Positions 1 to 12,312 of a stretch of DNA of 64,000 bases are shown here, one piece after another. The translations under genes and the position numbers were made by a program. How positions within the stretch are numbered: position 1 is the first letter of the stretch; each line of letters begins with the position of its first letter. The notes below the pieces were generated by a model that saw only the letters and a list, made by a program, of their open reading frames with translations, was not told where the DNA came from and did no database searches. The DNA is from Tupaia tana (Eukaryota > Chordata > Mammalia > Scandentia > Tupaiidae): assembly GCA_026018925.1 (NCBI GenBank), contig JAKSZU010000002.1:155489900-155553899 (forward strand), written 5' to 3'.

Positions 1-1760
1 CACTCCAGCATGCTTTTAGAATATTTCTATGATTTCAAAACAAAAATTTGTGCCCTGTAGTTGCTCCCAATTCTCACCCCCCTAGCCATAGGCACTAATT
101 CTGTCTCTGTAGATCTGTCTCTTTTTTGACATTTCATAAAAGTAGAATCATACATACATGTTTTTGTGTCTGACTTCTTTCACTGAGCACAAAACTTTTG
201 AGTTTCATTCACGTGTGTCAGTATGTCATTCCTTTTTATTACCAAGAAGTATTCTATTGTATGGATAGACCACTTTTGCTCATCTATTAACCAGCTAGTG
301 AACATTTGTGTTGTTTCCACTTTTTGGCTATTGAGAACAATGCTGCTATGAACATTCACGTACATGTGTTGGACATGGGTTGCCATTTCTCCTGGATAGA
401 AACCTAAAAGTGGAATTGCTGTGTCTTATGGTAATTCTCCACTTAACATTTTGAGAAATTGCCAAACCATTTTTCAAAATGGCTGCACCATTTTACATTC
501 TCACCAGCAGTGTGTGAGGCTTCTAAGATCTCCACATCCTCACCAATGATTGTTACTGTCTTTTACACTCTAGCCATTCTAGTGAGCATGAAGTAGCATT
601 TTATCATGTTTTTGACTTTAATTTCCTTAGTGACTGATGATATCAAACATCTTTTTATATACTTCTTTGCTATTTGATAACTTCTTTGGAGAAATGTCTA
701 CTAAAATCCCTTTATCAATTTAAAAAATTGGGTTATACATTTATTTTTACTTGTAATTTTTTATATTGTCTAGATAATAAAGTCCACATGGAGTATATGA
801 TTTGCAATTTGTTTTCTAGTCTGTGGGTTGTCTTTTCACTTTCAGATGGAGTATCTTAAAGTACTTAACATTGATGAAGTCTTATTTATCAGTTTGTTTC
901 TTTTATCACTTGCACTTTTTTGTGTTATTTCTAAGAAATAATTGCCTAACTCAAAGTCATGGAGATTTACTCCTATGTTTTCTTTTATAAGTTTTATACT
1001 TTCAAGCTGTTTTGTTTATGTTTGTGACCCATGTTTAGTTAACTTTTGTGCATAGTCGTAACTGTTCCTTTCCCATTGAAGTTGTTGACACTTTTGTAAA
1101 AAAAAAAATCAACTGACCATAAATGTAGTTTGTTTTGGGCTCTCAATTTTGTTCCACTGATCCATATGCTTATCCTTATGCAAGCATCACATTGCCGTGG
1201 TTACTTTAGCTTTTATCAAACTTTCAAATCATTATTTTCAAGTCCTACAACTTTGTTCTTTTTTGAAGATCATTTTGGCTGTTGTGAGTCACTTGTATTT
1301 TCATATGCCATTCATGATGAATGTGCCAGTTTACGCAAGAAAGCCAGCTGGGACTTTGATAGATGTCGAATCTGTAGACCAGTTTGGAGAGTATTGCCAT
1401 CATAATAATATTAAGTCTTCTGATCCAGGAACATGGGATGTCCTTCCATTTATTTCAGCTCTAGTTTCCATCAGCAATGCTTCATAGTTTTCAATGTTCC
1501 AGTCTTGCACTACTTTTATGAAATACTTTTAAATATATTTATTCTTTTTGACGTTATTGTTCATGGAATTGTTTTCCTAATTTTGTTTTTGTAGTATATA
1601 AAATATAATTTATTTGGAGGTACTCATTGACCTTGCTGAATTTGCTTATTAATTCTGATAGTATTTTGTGGATTGATTAGGATTCTCTTCGTATGAGTTT
1701 ATACCAGATCATATTTTTTTTCAAATAAAGATAATCACTTCTTCCTTTTCAGTCTTAATT
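1..1760 (-). mobile_element. Old L1, ORF2 3' part and 3' end
   Basis: Antisense L1 text: the region near 440-520 is the complement of the conserved 3' segment that in sense reads roughly GGTGCAGCC...AAAACAG. 1200-1500 is the complement of late ORF2 (sense codons broken by many changes). It is cut by the window edge at position 1. Divergence is high, and no reading frame is preserved over more than about 90 codons, so it is dead. The subfamily is not assigned. Confidence 0.9.
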
Positions 1761-1784
1761 GATCTTTAGAATCACTCTGGAGGT

Positions 1785-1935
1785 TATAGTGAGGCATTTT
1801 TCAGATGAGAGGGCTTAAGTCTAGAGAGGGTAAGTACTTTGAGTCACCTAGCCAGGAAATGAATACATCTGGACTAGAGCAGAGGACTTCTGCCTCCCAT
1901 CCATCATTCTGCATTTTCACCATGCCACCTTCCGT
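1785..1935 (-). mobile_element. MIR remnant
   Basis: CAGATGAGAGGGCTTAAG followed by AGAGAGGGTAAGTACTT and CCTAGCCAGGAAATG is the complement of the MIR core. Confidence 0.8.
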
Positions 1936-2039
1936 TGATAGAGTCAGCATCTGAGAAGACAATGGACGGCCTGTATCATTGCAACGGGCCCATTGTCTTC
2001 CTTTGTTACAAGCAGCTAGATTCAGTCAAACCAGGAGCA

Positions 2040-2262
2040 GCATGTACATTTCCCAAATGTCTACTGTATTTTGTACCATGCTCAGTGCTAAGTACGTTCA
2101 AATACTATTTTAATTAACTCTTATGAAATCCCGAGGCAGCCATAATTTTCCCTATTTTACAGGCGAGGGAACCAAGGCTCTGAGATAGTAACTTATTTGG
2201 TCAATCAAGATCACAAGGCCCATAAATGGAAGAACTCTTGTGCTCTTCTCATGACATCATGC
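2040..2262 (-). mobile_element. MIR remnant
   Basis: GTGCTAAGTACGTTCAAATA, then TTTTACAGGCGAGGGAACC and a degraded GATCACAAGGCC, in MIR-antisense order. Confidence 0.82.
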
Positions 2263-2824
2263 TGCCTTTTCTTTCCTGATTCCAAGGAAGCAGTTCTCAG
2301 GGAAGCCCAGTCCTGTGTAGTCCTCTAAGTGTCTCTCCCTTAGACAGTAACCTTCTAGCTGCGTTATGCACGTGGCATATGCCTGCACACACAGACACCC
2401 ATAGTGACACAAGTCACTGCCTTTCCAGGCTTCCTCCAGACTACGCAACCTCATGGGCAACTATTTTTTAAACCGTCCTTTGTGTATCTCAATGGACAAT
2501 GTGAACAATGAACATTTCTGGGATTGAGTATAAAAGAGAGGATTCAACCTCAGACACTTAGCTACTTATCTCAAATGGCCAAGGCTGCAGAGTTGTGAAA
2601 AATAGTTTAAACAGGCCTCTTTTGATAAACCACATCTGGAATATGACCCAGACCACCAAGATGCAGCCCCAGACTAGTTGCTTCTCATTGCACTTGGTTA
2701 TAGGTGTCTGAGACAGCTTGGGGTCCCCATTAGGGCAGTATCTGATTTAGCCTACATCCCACTCAACCTAACTCATGCTTCCTGACACTTAGTAGGGACT
2801 CAACAAATGACTCTTTGTATTTAA
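2263..2824. other. No gene seen; unassigned DNA with a MIR-tail fragment
   Basis: No coding or repeat match over most of the stretch. At 2783-2812, CACTTAGTAGGGACTCAACA resembles a MIR/L2 3' end on the plus strand. Confidence 0.4.
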
Positions 2825-3078
2825 AAAGCTTCTTTCTTTATTCGTGATAGAGCAAGTGTGTGCGTGCATGTGGGAGACAGAGAGGAAAAGAGAGAAAGAG
2901 AAGGCACCCTCCATGGGGCTTGGTCATGTGCTGATCCTCTTCCTGCAGCCCTCCAGCCCCTGTCCAATGCATATGTATGTACCTGGCATGTTTTCGGTTG
3001 ACTGGGTTGGGGACTTGAACTCTGGTCAGCATGTGGCTTCCAGCTCCACGGTCTGCACACCCCTGGCTGTGTCAGAGA
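2825..3078 (-). mobile_element. Old tRNA-derived SINE
   Basis: Degenerate tail TTCTTTATTCGTGATAGAGC, an AGAGAGAAAGAG stretch, and a degraded B-box complement GGGGACTTGAACTCTGG. Confidence 0.7.
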
Positions 3079-3089
3079 GGGGCTTGTTT

Positions 3090-3307
3090 TGTTTTGTTTT
3101 AAGTTTATTTCTTTCTTCCATGAGTTAGAGAGGCAAGAGACGGCACCCCAAAAAGGTCTTTACGCAATGAAACACCTCCAGCCTCAGCCGGCCCTTAGCA
3201 ATATGTCTAGCATACATGGGAGATCTCCAGATGTGAGCTTAGAACCTTCCCATGGGAGTCAGCCTCATGGGGTATCACATTTACCACTGTGCCACTGTCT
3301 GGCCCCT
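3090..3307 (-). mobile_element. SINE type C, diverged
   Basis: Begins AAGTTTATTTCTTTCTTCCA (complement of the A-rich tail) and ends ACTGTGCCACTGTCTGGCCC (complement of the tRNA-like head). Confidence 0.75.
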
Positions 3308-3432
3308 CATATTTATTTTAAAGTTCCTTGAAATGGCTTTATCCTAAACAGTTTTCTTTTTAGTTTCCCTCTTTCCTTCCCATCCCCACTCCTAATATAC
3401 AGGGGATTTCTGCTGCCAATCTATCAGAGTGA

Positions 3433-3693
3433 TTTTTTTTTTTTAAGAGGTTTTTGCTACATGGCACATGTGCTCGCTAGAAAGACAGAGAGAGACAGAG
3501 AGACAGAAAGCGAGAAATCACCCCCAGGGCGGATGGCCACACCACAATCCCTTCTCCTCTATTCTCTTCTCGGGATCTTGGGTATGCATGCACTTGCGCC
3601 TGGAGTGAGTTTAAGCCACCAGGTCCGGGACTTGAACTGTGGTCGACTACATGGGAGTTCAGCAGCATAGCCATTATGCTAACTGCTGGTCTC
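3433..3693 (-). mobile_element. SINE type A
   Basis: Poly(T) then AGAGGTTTTTGCTACATGGC through AACTGCTGGTCTC. Target duplication CAGAGTGAT at 3424-3432 and 3694-3702. Confidence 0.92.
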
Positions 3694-3707
3694 CAGAGTG
3701 ATATTTT

Positions 3708-4368
3708 TAATCTTCTAGCAGATGAAAGCTTCAAGCAGAAGAGGCAGAAGTCACCTTAGACACAGCTCAATGATCTTTTTGCACCCTTAGCCCCCATGCC
3801 CGGTCATGCTCTACCCAGACGCATGCTAAAAACACAAATCAGAAATGGTAGGATGGAGTATTTTTCCAATTCTTCTAATATTTTAAGAGGTAAATAAGCA
3901 CCAAACTTAAATTCTTACAGTGTGCCTTTTCAGTAAATTCCAGATTGGTGAGTCAACCAGAGCTCTGGTGGTTTAAAACCACTTCTCTCATATTACCTAA
4001 GAGATTTTAGGTTTGGGAATTTAAGCCATTTATAACTGGGTGTCTGGAAAAATTCTCAGAAACAACAGGTCCCTCAGGCAACATGGTGTGAGGTAGAAGA
4101 TATCCTATTTTAGTTCAGTTCCTACTTCCAGGTGGTTTCGTGGTCAGCAGGAGAATATGAATTTTTTAATAACTTGAAATAAAGAGGCACTGCCTCTGCC
4201 AAACAAGATTACCTTGGATTTCACTTAGCCATATTTTATATTCTCTCTGTTCATTGCCAAATCCAACTATTTGTCCCTATCGTGAGTTCTCTTCTTTCCC
4301 ATGTTCACATGCAAATCCTGAGCTTTGGCCTAGTGGCTTCTTCTCTGTCTCTTGAAGATAAATACGTA
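3708..4368. other. Intergenic or intronic DNA without recognised features
   Basis: No exon, RNA gene or confidently named repeat found. Confidence 0.4.
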
Positions 4369-4651
4369 GGAACCAGCAGTTGGCGTAATGGTTACGTCAC
4401 TGGACTCCCATGTAGTTGACCGCGGTTTGAGTCCTGGATCCGGTGGCTTAAACTCACGCCGGGTGCGTGTGCGTGCGTGCCCAAGATCCTGAGAGGAGAA
4501 TGGAGGAGAAGGGATTGCGGCCTGGCCATCCCCCCTGGGGGGGGGGGTGATTTCTCGCTTTCTGTCTTTCTGTCTGTCTGTCTCTGTCTTTCTGGCGAGC
4601 ACACGTGCCCTATAGCAAAAACCTCTCCAAAAAAAAAAAAAAAAAAAAAAA
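4369..4651 (+). mobile_element. SINE type A
   Basis: Full length from GGAACCAGCAGTTGGCGTAA to a 24-nt poly(A). The central palindrome is expanded to CCCCCC followed by nine or more G. Confidence 0.93.
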
Positions 4652-4757
4652 GATACAGATGTGAGGAGAACCATGATGGATTAAAAGCAAGAGACACAGG
4701 CTCTAGTCGGCTACGGTGAGAACAACTTTGTGGCCTCAGGCAGTCTTTCTGGGTTCA

Positions 4758-5045
4758 AGTTTAGCTTTTTCTCTTCTCTTCTTTTCTTTTTCTCTCTTTT
4801 CTTTTTAAGTTCATGATACAGCACGTGTGCACACATAGCCGAGAGAGAGAGAGGCATCCTCCTCAGGGTCTGGTCGCATTGCATTTCCCTTTCTCAAGTC
4901 CTCCAGACCAGTGGATCTCGGACACTTCCATATGTTCCAGCACGTCGCAGGCTGACTGGCTGCCTGAGCATTTGAACGACGGGGGCTGTGTGACAGCCAG
5001 CTTCTCCCGGGCAGCGTATCGCTGCTCATCACAGAGCAGGCTCTC
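4758..5045 (-). mobile_element. Old SINE with pyrimidine-rich tail
   Basis: TCTTCTCTTCTTTTC-type tail, then TTCATGATACAGCACGTGTG and AGAGAGAGAGGCATCCTCC. The head complement is strongly diverged. Confidence 0.6.
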
Positions 5046-6185
5046 GTTTGTGTTCTTGAAAAGAGAGAGACAGAGATATTCAGGACTCTGAGGAATGGAT
5101 GAAATGCCCCTGCACGGTCCTCTTTATCTTATATGCTTTCAATCACGTCCAGTCGGTTTCCTACTAACGTTTTCTTCCCTTTGCTGTGTTGCTGGAAAGG
5201 CAAGCTTGCTGCTGATGACACTCCCTATTGTGTTGAACTGGATCTTCGACTTTGGTTAGCATGTGAGGAAGCCATGTTTGTGCACTTTTCACAGCATGAA
5301 TTTAGTTTTTATATACACCCTCCCCCTGGTAAAGACTCCGAATTATGATTTAAAAAGAGGAAAAATATCATGACTGAGGTGAGTTTTGGGGGTTAGGAAT
5401 GTAGGCCAGAAATTTCTGTTTAAAATCACATCCTTCACTACCAATTTCCCTGAAGAACAAAGTCTGATTCTTTGGGGAAAGTATGTAATGAACTCCATCC
5501 CCTCTAGTTTCCATGGAGTAACCCCCACTTAGAGTCACGCCAATGGAAGGAGGATGGCTGTAAGACATCCCCTGTGTAAACATGAGGAACTCTTTATTAT
5601 GTCGACTCCGGTCCACTTTCCCCGCACAGCCTGCTCCCTCAGTGCACAGGGCTGCTAGTTCTAAGCCTCAGCCGGGAGCAGCCTGTCAGACCCAGTGGCC
5701 ACCCTGGAGAGTCACCAATGGAGGGTTCAGGAAATTGAATTGCAAAAGAATGGCAAATATATGTGCTTGCTTACTCACCTTATCTGTCATTTTGCTTCCT
5801 CACAATCTTCCTAGATTTATTCAGTTTCAAGTCCAAGTGCTAATAAGGCCAGAATTTGACATCTGTGTGGAAGTTAGTACCTCTTCTATCTCATAAAGAA
5901 ACCAGTGAAATGCAAAAATGGCCAGATCAATGAGCCCAGAAGATTAACAATGATTCTCACATTTGTGGTCTTCTGAGATGTCTTTATTTTGAGATAAGCT
6001 CCCTCATGTAATTGGCAATACATTTTCCTGAATCGTTTCTCATCAACGTTGCTTTGCCTCCTAGATAAATTATTTCTAAATTTTCAGACCTCTGGAGCAA
6101 TTTGACATCAGTTTTCAAAGGTGGCTTCTGAACTTGCATACCTCTTCCTTGTGATGCCTGTCTGGGATCCCATGGAGGTTAATTC
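5046..6185. other. No gene or repeat recognised
   Basis: Mixed-composition DNA; the longest frames are about 100 codons and look unlike any family I know. Confidence 0.4.
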
Positions 6186-6400
6186 TTTTTTTTTTTTTTT
6201 TTTTGGAGAGGTTTTTGCTATAGGTTATGTGCGCTCACCAGAAAGACAAAAAGTGACAGAGAGACAGAAAGCGAGAAATTATCCCCCCAGGGGGGATGGC
6301 CACGCCGCAATCCCTTCTCCTCCATTCTCCTCTCGGGATCTTGGGCACGCACGCACACCATGCCCAGTGTGACTTTAAGCCACCGGGTCCGGGACTGGAA
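6186..6400 (-). mobile_element. SINE type A lacking its 5' head
   Basis: Runs from poly(T) and GGAGAGGTTTTTGCTATAGG to CCGGGTCCGGGACTGGAACC, then stops abruptly. About 55 nt of the tRNA-like head are missing: 5' truncation or later deletion. Confidence 0.88.
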
Positions 6401-6959
6401 CCATTTCTGAGAGCAAAGCATCCAAGCAGAGGGCACAGCAAGGTGAAGTCTCTGAGGCTGGCACACGTGCAGGGTGTAGAAGGAGGAGTCTAGAGCCTAG
6501 GGGGGTAAGCAATTCTGAGGGGAAAATGGTAGATGGGGTTTAAGAGGCAACAAGCAGTCAGGTGGCCATGATAATATCTGCTCCCCAGATCTCTTGCTTC
6601 AGGGTTGCAGGAAGGGCAGTTAATTGGTGACCCCAGCTACTGCCTGCCCCTTGAGTCTATTGTGTAGACCTCTCCAAGGTTGGTCCTGACCAATGACTGA
6701 GGCAGGAAGGGGTCCTGGTGCAGGCCTATCCTTCTAACTAGTAGCTTTGGCTCAAGGACCCCCATGTACCTGATCAAAGCTTCCCTAGAATTGCAGACAT
6801 CCTTTCTACTCAGTTCATTCCTCCCTCATCTCCTTGTGCAAATGTCAGACCTTGACAAGTTAAATATTTTCTCGCCTACTCTTGCTTCCTCCCCTTGATT
6901 TGTAACAGGTGCTTTTCCTGATATACTTCTTGTGTCTTATCTTGTCTTTGTGGCTGTTC
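6401..6959. other. No feature recognised
   Basis: Nothing supported beyond ordinary non-coding sequence. Confidence 0.35.
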
Positions 6960-7190
6960 CTCAAATGAAGTGATGAGAGGCCACAGCAGGTCCCTGTGGG
7001 TCACGGTGCAGACTTTGGATCTTATTCTGAGTGTAAGGAGTACCTTTAGGGGGTTTTGAGCGGAGGAGCAATGTAATAATACTTGCATTTTAGAATCACT
7101 CTTGGCTACTGGATCATGGGAAATAGGGACCAGTGAGGGTAAGGGAGGGAGTAGGGAGACATTTAAGAGACTTCAGCGTAGACCAGGGTT
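6960..7190 (+). mobile_element. Ancient interspersed repeat, family unnamed
   Basis: ATCTTATTCTGAGTGTAAGG, GGGTTTTGAGCGGAGGAGCA and AGAATCACTCTTGGCTACTG follow the order of a widespread ancient mammalian repeat. The same repeat appears to recur at 48270-49125. Confidence 0.55.
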
Positions 7191-7429
7191 GGGCAAATGT
7201 ATAAATTGGTGATTAGACTTTCAATGTCACCCCTCTGCCATAATTGCTCTATTGGTACTTTTCAAGATCTCTTTGTGTATTTAGTGTTTTGACCAGGCCT
7301 GCCTTCTAGAAATTGTCTGTTTATTAAAATTCCAAGTTTTTTCCATCCTCTGAACCTCACCTGCTAACATCGTCCACTGACTTTTTTCCTTGCCCCTTCC
7401 ATATTGGGGCTTCTCAGAGTTTGGTTCTT

Positions 7430-8250
7430 ATTTCCATCTTATTCCCTCTTCTCACTTTGATGGTGTCATTTCTTATGAAGTCTGATCCCTTATGTATATT
7501 TATTGTTAATTCCCATTAATACCACCCATACTCCAGACAACTATTAATCTACTTATGTCTTTTTATATAGTCCATATAGACAGAATTGTGCAACATGTGG
7601 CTTTGTGAGTCTTTTACTTATTTTACTCAACATAAGATTTTTGAGTTTCATTCACATGTTAGCATGTATTTATAGTTTATTCCTATTTGTTGTTTACTAG
7701 TATACCAGTGTATGGACATGAAGGATATTTTAAAAACACTTATTATTTAATTTTATTTATTGTTATTATTGTTAGTTTTTAAATTCTCCATAGGATGTGT
7801 GAGCTCACCAGAGAGAGACAGAGACAGAGAAAGAGGGAAAATGAGAAAGCAAGCTGCCAGGTCTGATCTTCAACTGTGGTTAGCCATGTGGAAGTCCAGC
7901 ACATAAACCACCATGCCACCTGCTGACCTACCATCAAGGATTTTTAAAATGTATGTACATTACATCATTGTACATCTTTATAATACACACTAAGGTTTCT
8001 CAATTATGTAAGTAGTACATGACAGTCAAATCAAAGATATTACTGTATATATCATTTTCAACAGAGAACTTTATATTACTTTGTCTGTTAAATGCTTCTC
8101 TTTTTTGCCTCTCCTACCCACCCTCTACCACACACTCTCTTTCCTTATAGTCTTTGATATCTATACTTCTCTACTATCACATCTTCAGATCTTTCCATTT
8201 CTGCCATAGAGTGCAGACATTCTGTATGGGAGATGGGATATCCCTCAAGT
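7430..8250 (-). mobile_element. Old L1 3' region, split by a SINE
   Basis: 7600-7730 is antisense L1 text (CATAAGATTTTTGAGTTTCA). The text resumes after the SINE with AGTCAAATCAAAGATATTAC and a ladder of C/T-rich 3'UTR sequence to 8250. Confidence 0.72.
7733..7931 (-). mobile_element. SINE type B in L1
   Basis: TTATTTAATTTTATTTATTG tail, GCAAGCTGCCAGGTCTGATC, and CCATGCCACCTGCTGACC end. Flanked by AAGGATATTTTAAAAA and AAGGATTTTTAAAA, the probable target duplication. Confidence 0.85.
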
Positions 8251-8525
8251 TTTTTTTTTTCCCCTTTTTAAGGTTTTGGCCATAGGGCATGTGTGCTTGT
8301 CAGAGACAGAGAGAGACAGAGAGACAGTGAGAGGGAAAGTGAGAAATCACCCTCCAGGAGTGGATGGCCACACCACAACCCTTTTTCCTCCACTCTCCCC
8401 TTAGAATTTTGGGCATGCATGCACATGTGCCCAGAATAATTTTCAAGTCACCAGGTTTGGGACTTGAACCTCAGTTGGCTGTATAAGAGTCCAGCACCTT
8501 AACCACCATGCCACGTGCTGGTCCC
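8251..8525 (-). mobile_element. SINE, old type A
   Basis: Poly(T), TTTTGGCCATAGGGCATGTG, and CCATGCCACGTGCTGGTCCC. Flanks CTCAAGTTTT and CTCAAGGTTTT are a likely target duplication. Confidence 0.88.
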
Positions 8526-8529
8526 TCTC

Positions 8530-9300
8530 TCAAGGTTTTATAATAAAATATTTCAAAGTTATTAAAACATTGAAATAGTATCGTGAACATCTATGTACTA
8601 GGTTTTCTGTTAATATTTGTCCTGTTTGCTTTATCCATCACTTGAGAAATATATGCTTCTGATTTGTTTTTGCTGGACTGGTTGCAGGTAAGTTGCTAAC
8701 ATCATGACTCTGTACTCTAAATCCTTCTATATATAGGATATTCTACACTATAACCACAGTACTATTATTCTATACAAGGAATTTAGCATTGATTTGGTCA
8801 TGTGAACTAATTAGACTATCATTCTTTCCAGATTTCTTCAATAGCCAAAAATACTTTTATAACTTTTTCAAAACTCAAAATCTAATTAAATTTCAAGCAG
8901 AATGTTTGATTGCCATGTTTCTTTGCTCTTCATTAAGAAGAATAACTTTGCCTTTTGAATTTTGATCTTTCATGATGATCATCTTGGAAGTCCCATCCAG
9001 TAGTCTTAAAAATATATACTGGGACCAGCAGGTGGCGTGGTGGTTAAGGCGCTGGACACTCCCACATGGCCAACCAGGGTTCAAGTCCTGAATCTGGTGG
9101 CTTGCTTTCTCAATTCCTCTCTCTCTCTCACTCTCACCCTCTGTCTCTCTCTGGTCAAACTAAAAAAAATAAAATGAATGAAAAAATAAAATAAAATAAT
9201 TATTAAAAAAATATATATATACTGCATTTTGGATTTGACTGATTTTTTTCATAATTAGATTCACATAAAACCTTTTTGGGCAAGAATATTATTACTTCTG
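8530..9300. mobile_element. Ancient retroelement remnant, probably L1-like
   Basis: GTAAGTTGCTAACATCATGA, then ATTGCCATGTTTCTTTGCTC and, after a SINE, CATAATTAGATTCACATAAA. The order matches a widely dispersed old mammalian repeat whose exact name I cannot fix. Confidence 0.5.
9021..9210 (+). mobile_element. SINE type B
   Basis: GGGACCAGCAGGTGGCGTGG head to a (AAAATAAAAT) tail. AAAAATATATACTG stands before it and a slightly expanded ATATATATACTG follows: target duplication. Confidence 0.92.
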
Positions 9301-9545
9301 GGGTCACCAGAATTTCTTAGTATTCTTGACTTACAGACTCATCACTTTAGTCTCTGCTTCCATATTTACTTGGCATTCTCCTTTTTCTGTGCCTGTCTTT
9401 TCTTCTAGTAAGGATCCTGACCACTGGATGTAGATCCACTGGATAATCTAAAATAATCTCAGTTCCATGTGCTAAGACCCTTTTTCCAAATAAGGCCACG
9501 TCCACAGGCTCTGGGTATACATGGACCTATCTAGTCAGCCAACAT
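9301..9545. mobile_element. Ancient LTR- or L1-type remnant
   Basis: CTGGATAATCTAAAATAATC followed by TTTCCAAATAAGGCCACGTC is the order seen in a common mammalian repeat; a related one is at 26450-26670. Confidence 0.5.
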
Positions 9546-10494
9546 GCAATGCACTAGAGACTTCTCTTTCATAATTTACTGTCTTTCCCTTATGTACAAA
9601 ATTCTTGGTTAGTTTCTCAATTATATCTTCAGGTTGGCTGTCTTTTCATCTGTATTTATTCTTCTGTTTAGCTTACCACAAAATCTTTGACATAAATGAT
9701 TATAGTTTTAAGGTCCAAAATTCTTTTTGATTTTTTCTTAATTCTCGATTCTGCCTTCTTTTGGTATTCTCTTGTTCTGTGCTAACTCTGATTCCATCTT
9801 TTATTTCTTTAAACATGTCATAAAGCTTATTTTATATTCTAAAGGTGGTCACTTCAAGCTCTAAAGTCCTTGGTATTAAATGCGTAGTGGTTGTTTCTGC
9901 TGACTCATATAATCTCTTGATTAGTTAAAGTAAAACTAACTACAGGGGAAAAATAAGAAAGAAAAAGAAAAATTATGTAAGAAACAGGAAATGGAAAATT
10001 ATTTGTTGATATCATGTATGATGAGGCCAATATGTAGTGTATTCTGGATGGGAAATCACATTTTGTATGCTGTGATGATGTTCAGTGAATGCATGTAAAA
10101 TTAAAAAAAAAATACTGCAGTATACTTAAAATCCAAAATATCTATGGCCTAACACTTTAGAAAATTTTTGAAGACTGTGCTGGTGGATTGAGGGTGGGTT
10201 CTGCTTCACATTGGTCGTTTAGGGATCCTAAATGATAAATGCTGAACCATGTGCAACAGTAGCTTCCAAGATCACCCTGAGCATTCACATCCTCTAGTAA
10301 ACAGAAAAGGGATTCCCGGAGGACAGCAGAGGAGCTTTTTGTGCGCCAGGCTTAGAAACGCTTGATATCACCTCTGCCTTGTTTCCATTTGCTAGAGTGC
10401 AGTTCAAGGCTCCATCTATATGTAAGAAGGGATGGAAAATGTCATCACTTGTTAGGCAGTTGCTTCCTAACAACTATAAAAAGACAGTAAGAGG
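9546..10494. other. Old LINE-like sequence, then unassigned DNA
   Basis: 9560-9900 is T-rich with phrases typical of degraded antisense LINE (ATTTCTTTAAACATGTCATA). 9960-10494 shows nothing recognisable. Confidence 0.35.
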
Positions 10495-10672
10495 GGACAG
10501 CAGGTGGCAAGGTAGTTGAGGTGTTGGATTTTCACTTGACTAACCATGGTTCAAATCTCAGACCTGGCAACTTGTTTTCTCACTCTCCCTCTCTCTGTCT
10601 CTGTCTGTCTCTGGTCAAATGGAATAATGATAATAAATAAAATTAAAACTAAATAATTCTAAAAATAAAAAA
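10495..10672 (+). mobile_element. SINE type B
   Basis: GGGGACAGCAGGTGGCAAGG head, GTCTCTGGTCAAATGGAATA end and A-rich tail. Confidence 0.88.
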
Positions 10673-10799
10673 TAGCAAGAGACATGGGTTGAGAACTAGC
10701 CACATCTGTCACATGACTTGTTTCTCTGTGTGCTTGATGAATTATAATTCATATTTGATTGAACTTAGTCTGCAGGAAATCTGAGAACTTAAATTAGAA

Positions 10800-11639
10800 C
10801 TTTCTTTTGAACAATTTAATTTATTTTTATAATTTATTATTAACATTTAATTGCATTTAATTGTACATCTTTTTGAGGTACAATAATGGCTTTTCAAAGC
10901 ATGTATGCAGGGAGTGAAAATCAAATCAAGGATATTACCATATTTATCATCTTCAACAAAGAATATTACATAAATTGGAACTTTCATTGAGAGGAAATAT
11001 TCATTTGTTTCCCCAGGAATGAAGGGATGTTATTAATGTAGAACCACCTGTGAGCTTGGTAACTTTGAAATTATGAAACACTGTATGTTTATGTGTGTGT
11101 GTATTTTTTCCAGGGTCTAGTTATGTTATAAAGGGAGAGTATTTTAGACTTCAGCTTCTATATCACTGTTCTTTTTCTTTTATATATAATATTTTATATA
11201 ATCACTGCACATCAACACAGCTTGTAAAATGAATTTTCCCAGCATGCATACACTGCATACCAGTCCAGTTAAAGATATCATACATGCTATCATCAATAGA
11301 CAGTCTTCCACTTCTGTGTCCTCCAGATGTCCTGCCTCTATTATTCTCTTTGATTCCCTTCCTTTCACCCTCCCTGGCTCCCAACCTCCTCCCACACTGT
11401 TTCCAGTATCTGAAACCTTTTATCCATGCTTCTACATCCTCCATTCTTTCAGTTTTCATCGTAAAGTGTGAACATTTGGTATATATTAAGTGGGGACATA
11501 CCATGTCTCTCATAGACTGACTTGTTTTACTCAGAAGTAAATCTTCCATATTCATCCACTTTCCATCAAATATCAATGGGATATTTCTGTTGTAACTCAG
11601 AATATAAGCAGTAAACTTAAGTCCATAAGCTTTATTAAA

Positions 11640-11640
<1 letters not shown>
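10800..11640 (-). mobile_element. Old L1 3'UTR
   Basis: TTGAGGTACAATAATGGCTT and AAATCAAATCAAGGATATTA are the antisense of an L1 3' end; C/T-rich 3'UTR text continues to about 11600. Confidence 0.65.
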
Positions 11641-11710
<70 letters not shown>

Positions 11711-11763
11711 ATAGGGGTATAGGGTATACATATGTGTGTGTATGTATGTACATATGTATATAT
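11641..11763. repeat. Compound GT/AT microsatellite
   Basis: (GT)12, then (AT) of about 26 nt, then (GT) and irregular TATG repeats. It lies between an L1 tail and an old SINE. Confidence 0.97.
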
Positions 11764-11765
11764 AC

Positions 11766-12042
11766 ATGGCCAATCCTATAGTGCAGTGGTTAAGTGCTAC
11801 ACAAAGGGAGCCAAATGGCTAACCATGATTCAAATCCTGACCCATCAGTTTGAAAAATACACCAGGCACATGCATGCTTACCAGGATCCTGACAAGAATA
11901 AGGAATGTAGTAAAATAAAATTGTGACATGACCAGGCCTCACTGGGGTAGGGAGTGTTTTTCTCTTTCTCTCTTGTGCATGTATGTCTTCTGTCCAAAAA
12001 AAAAAAAAAAAAAAAAGAAAGAAAGAAAGAAAGAAAAGAAAC
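11766..12042 (+). mobile_element. Old SINE
   Basis: CATGGCCAATCCTATAGTGC head, B-box-like GATTCAAATCCTGACCC, and terminal (A)18 followed by GAAA repeats. Confidence 0.68.
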
Positions 12043-12063
12043 AAATTAAAATATTCTTGGGTT

Positions 12064-12162
12064 AGGCTAGGCTAGCAGGTGGCTTAGTGGTTCAAGGTGC
12101 TGGGCTCCCATGCGCAAACCGTGATTTGAGTCCCAGACCCAACAGCTTGAAACTCACGCTAG

Positions 12163-12198
<36 letters not shown>

Positions 12199-12312
12199 CC
12201 AAAATCCCAAGAGCAGGATGGAGGAGAAGGTATTGCTGGGTGGTCCATCCCCTATGGCGGTTGATTTCTTGATTTCTTGGTTTCTGTCTCTCTGTCTCTT
12301 CAGCAAGAGAGG
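12064..12312 (+). mobile_element. SINE, type A-related, internal (GT)n
   Basis: GGCTAGCAGGTGGCTTAGTG head. The GTGCGTGC core is now (GT)15 at 12168-12197. It ends without a clear poly(A). Confidence 0.85.

Noticed and set aside
11202-11753. 183-codon minus-strand frame
   Set aside because: Spans the GT/AT microsatellite and an L1 3'UTR; no coding evidence.
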